Shown: positions 63,529 to 64,000 of the stretch, piece by piece
How positions within the stretch are numbered: the stretch's first letter is position 1
Layout of the letters: each line of letters opens with the position of its first letter
Assembly: GCA_018907035.1 (NCBI GenBank)
Contig: JACCIC010000048.1
Coordinates: 1,643,001 to 1,707,000 of the forward strand
DNA length: 64,000 bases
Reading direction: 5' to 3'
DNA from: Sycobia sp. Sy_11
Taxonomy: Eukaryota > Arthropoda > Insecta > Hymenoptera > Epichrysomallidae
Notes under the pieces: generated by a model
What the model was told of the DNA's origin: nothing
Databases searched by the model: none
The model's input: only the letters and a program-made list of their open reading frames with translations
Translations under genes and position numbers: made by a program

Positions 63529-64000
63529 CTTTTCATTATAAAGCTTATAAGTTAAAAGCAGATTGTGAGGCATGCATTGAAGGTATCTGTTTTACTGCAC
63601 CTTGCATTGGCATCAAGCCAGTTGAAATTCCATTAGATTTGTCATTATTGTGACATTTTCAAAAGTATTTATCGTTATTTGTGGAATTTTCAGAGTCTTT
63701 ATGTGTATTTATAATCCACTGTAAAAGACATTCTAGCCAAAAAATAATTTTTTTCGCGTTCGATATTGATAAAATTCATCCGACATGACTTCATTGTTGG
63801 CTTAGAGCTCTCGTGTCTATGACTCCCGCTAGATCCGACCCCAGGATATGCGGTATTCGAACCTCCTAAAATCACGCCCATTTCAGTGGCTTCAATGCGG
63901 CCCAAAAAATCGTATTTATCTATCTAGCTTTACGTCTTTACTTCTTTAGTTGTCTAGGATAGTCTTAGAGACGCAAGATGTCCTACACCGCTTCTCCGGG
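63346..64000. other. Right edge of the window, no gene recognised
   Basis: TA tract at 63486-63528. A less AT-rich stretch at 63780-63960 includes gattccgacc-like text, but I cannot assign it. Confidence 0.4.

Overview
This is 64 kb of eukaryotic, almost certainly insect DNA. It is AT-rich and full of microsatellites, spliced genes and arthropod-type transposable elements (R1-like non-LTR, copia, gypsy, two Bel/Pao, Penelope-like, Helitron, mariner, Tc1). The mix would suit an ant or another hymenopteran, but nothing fixes the species. There is no bacterial operon, CRISPR array or rRNA. No single-copy host gene can be named with confidence.

Layout. 1-2.1 kb: broken non-LTR retrotransposon (minus). 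4.0-10.7 kb: decayed copia element (minus) with its 3' LTR at 4173-4388, split and flanked by Penelope-like pieces, one carrying a hammerhead-ribozyme-like core. 11.1-12.0 kb: non-autonomous Helitron (minus), with a sister copy (plus) at 45.2-46.1 kb. 14.7-29.8 kb: a very large inverted repeat, arms 14691-18867 and 25474-29767, around a 6.6 kb spacer that holds a dead Bel/Pao element (21.0-24.8 kb). 29.86-37.36 kb: an unusual DNA transposon with a subterminal repeat array, an eight-exon gene with a DUF4806-type C-terminus (minus) and a divergent DDE transposase gene (plus), the coding starts about 300 bp apart. A young Bel/Pao element with 98%-like LTRs (37365-44427, minus) cuts the transposase off. 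51.7-56.7 kb: decayed gypsy element (minus). 59.4-60.6 kb: CpG-rich block that may be a host promoter and first exon. 61.1-61.66 kb: mariner 5' half (minus). 62.4-63.4 kb: dead Tc1-like transposase (plus).

The region works as a graveyard of nested elements. The most interesting unit is the DUF4806 plus transposase pair. Its two genes look co-regulated from one divergent promoter. The DUF4806-type protein contains an internal duplication of an N-terminal module, encoded by exons joined by phase-1 introns. The array of ACGTTGCAGCTACGTAG-type repeats at one end is a plausible binding region for one of the two proteins. The second most interesting is the 15 kb inverted-repeat structure, whose outer ends (GTAACTTCAT...) both abut TA tracts.
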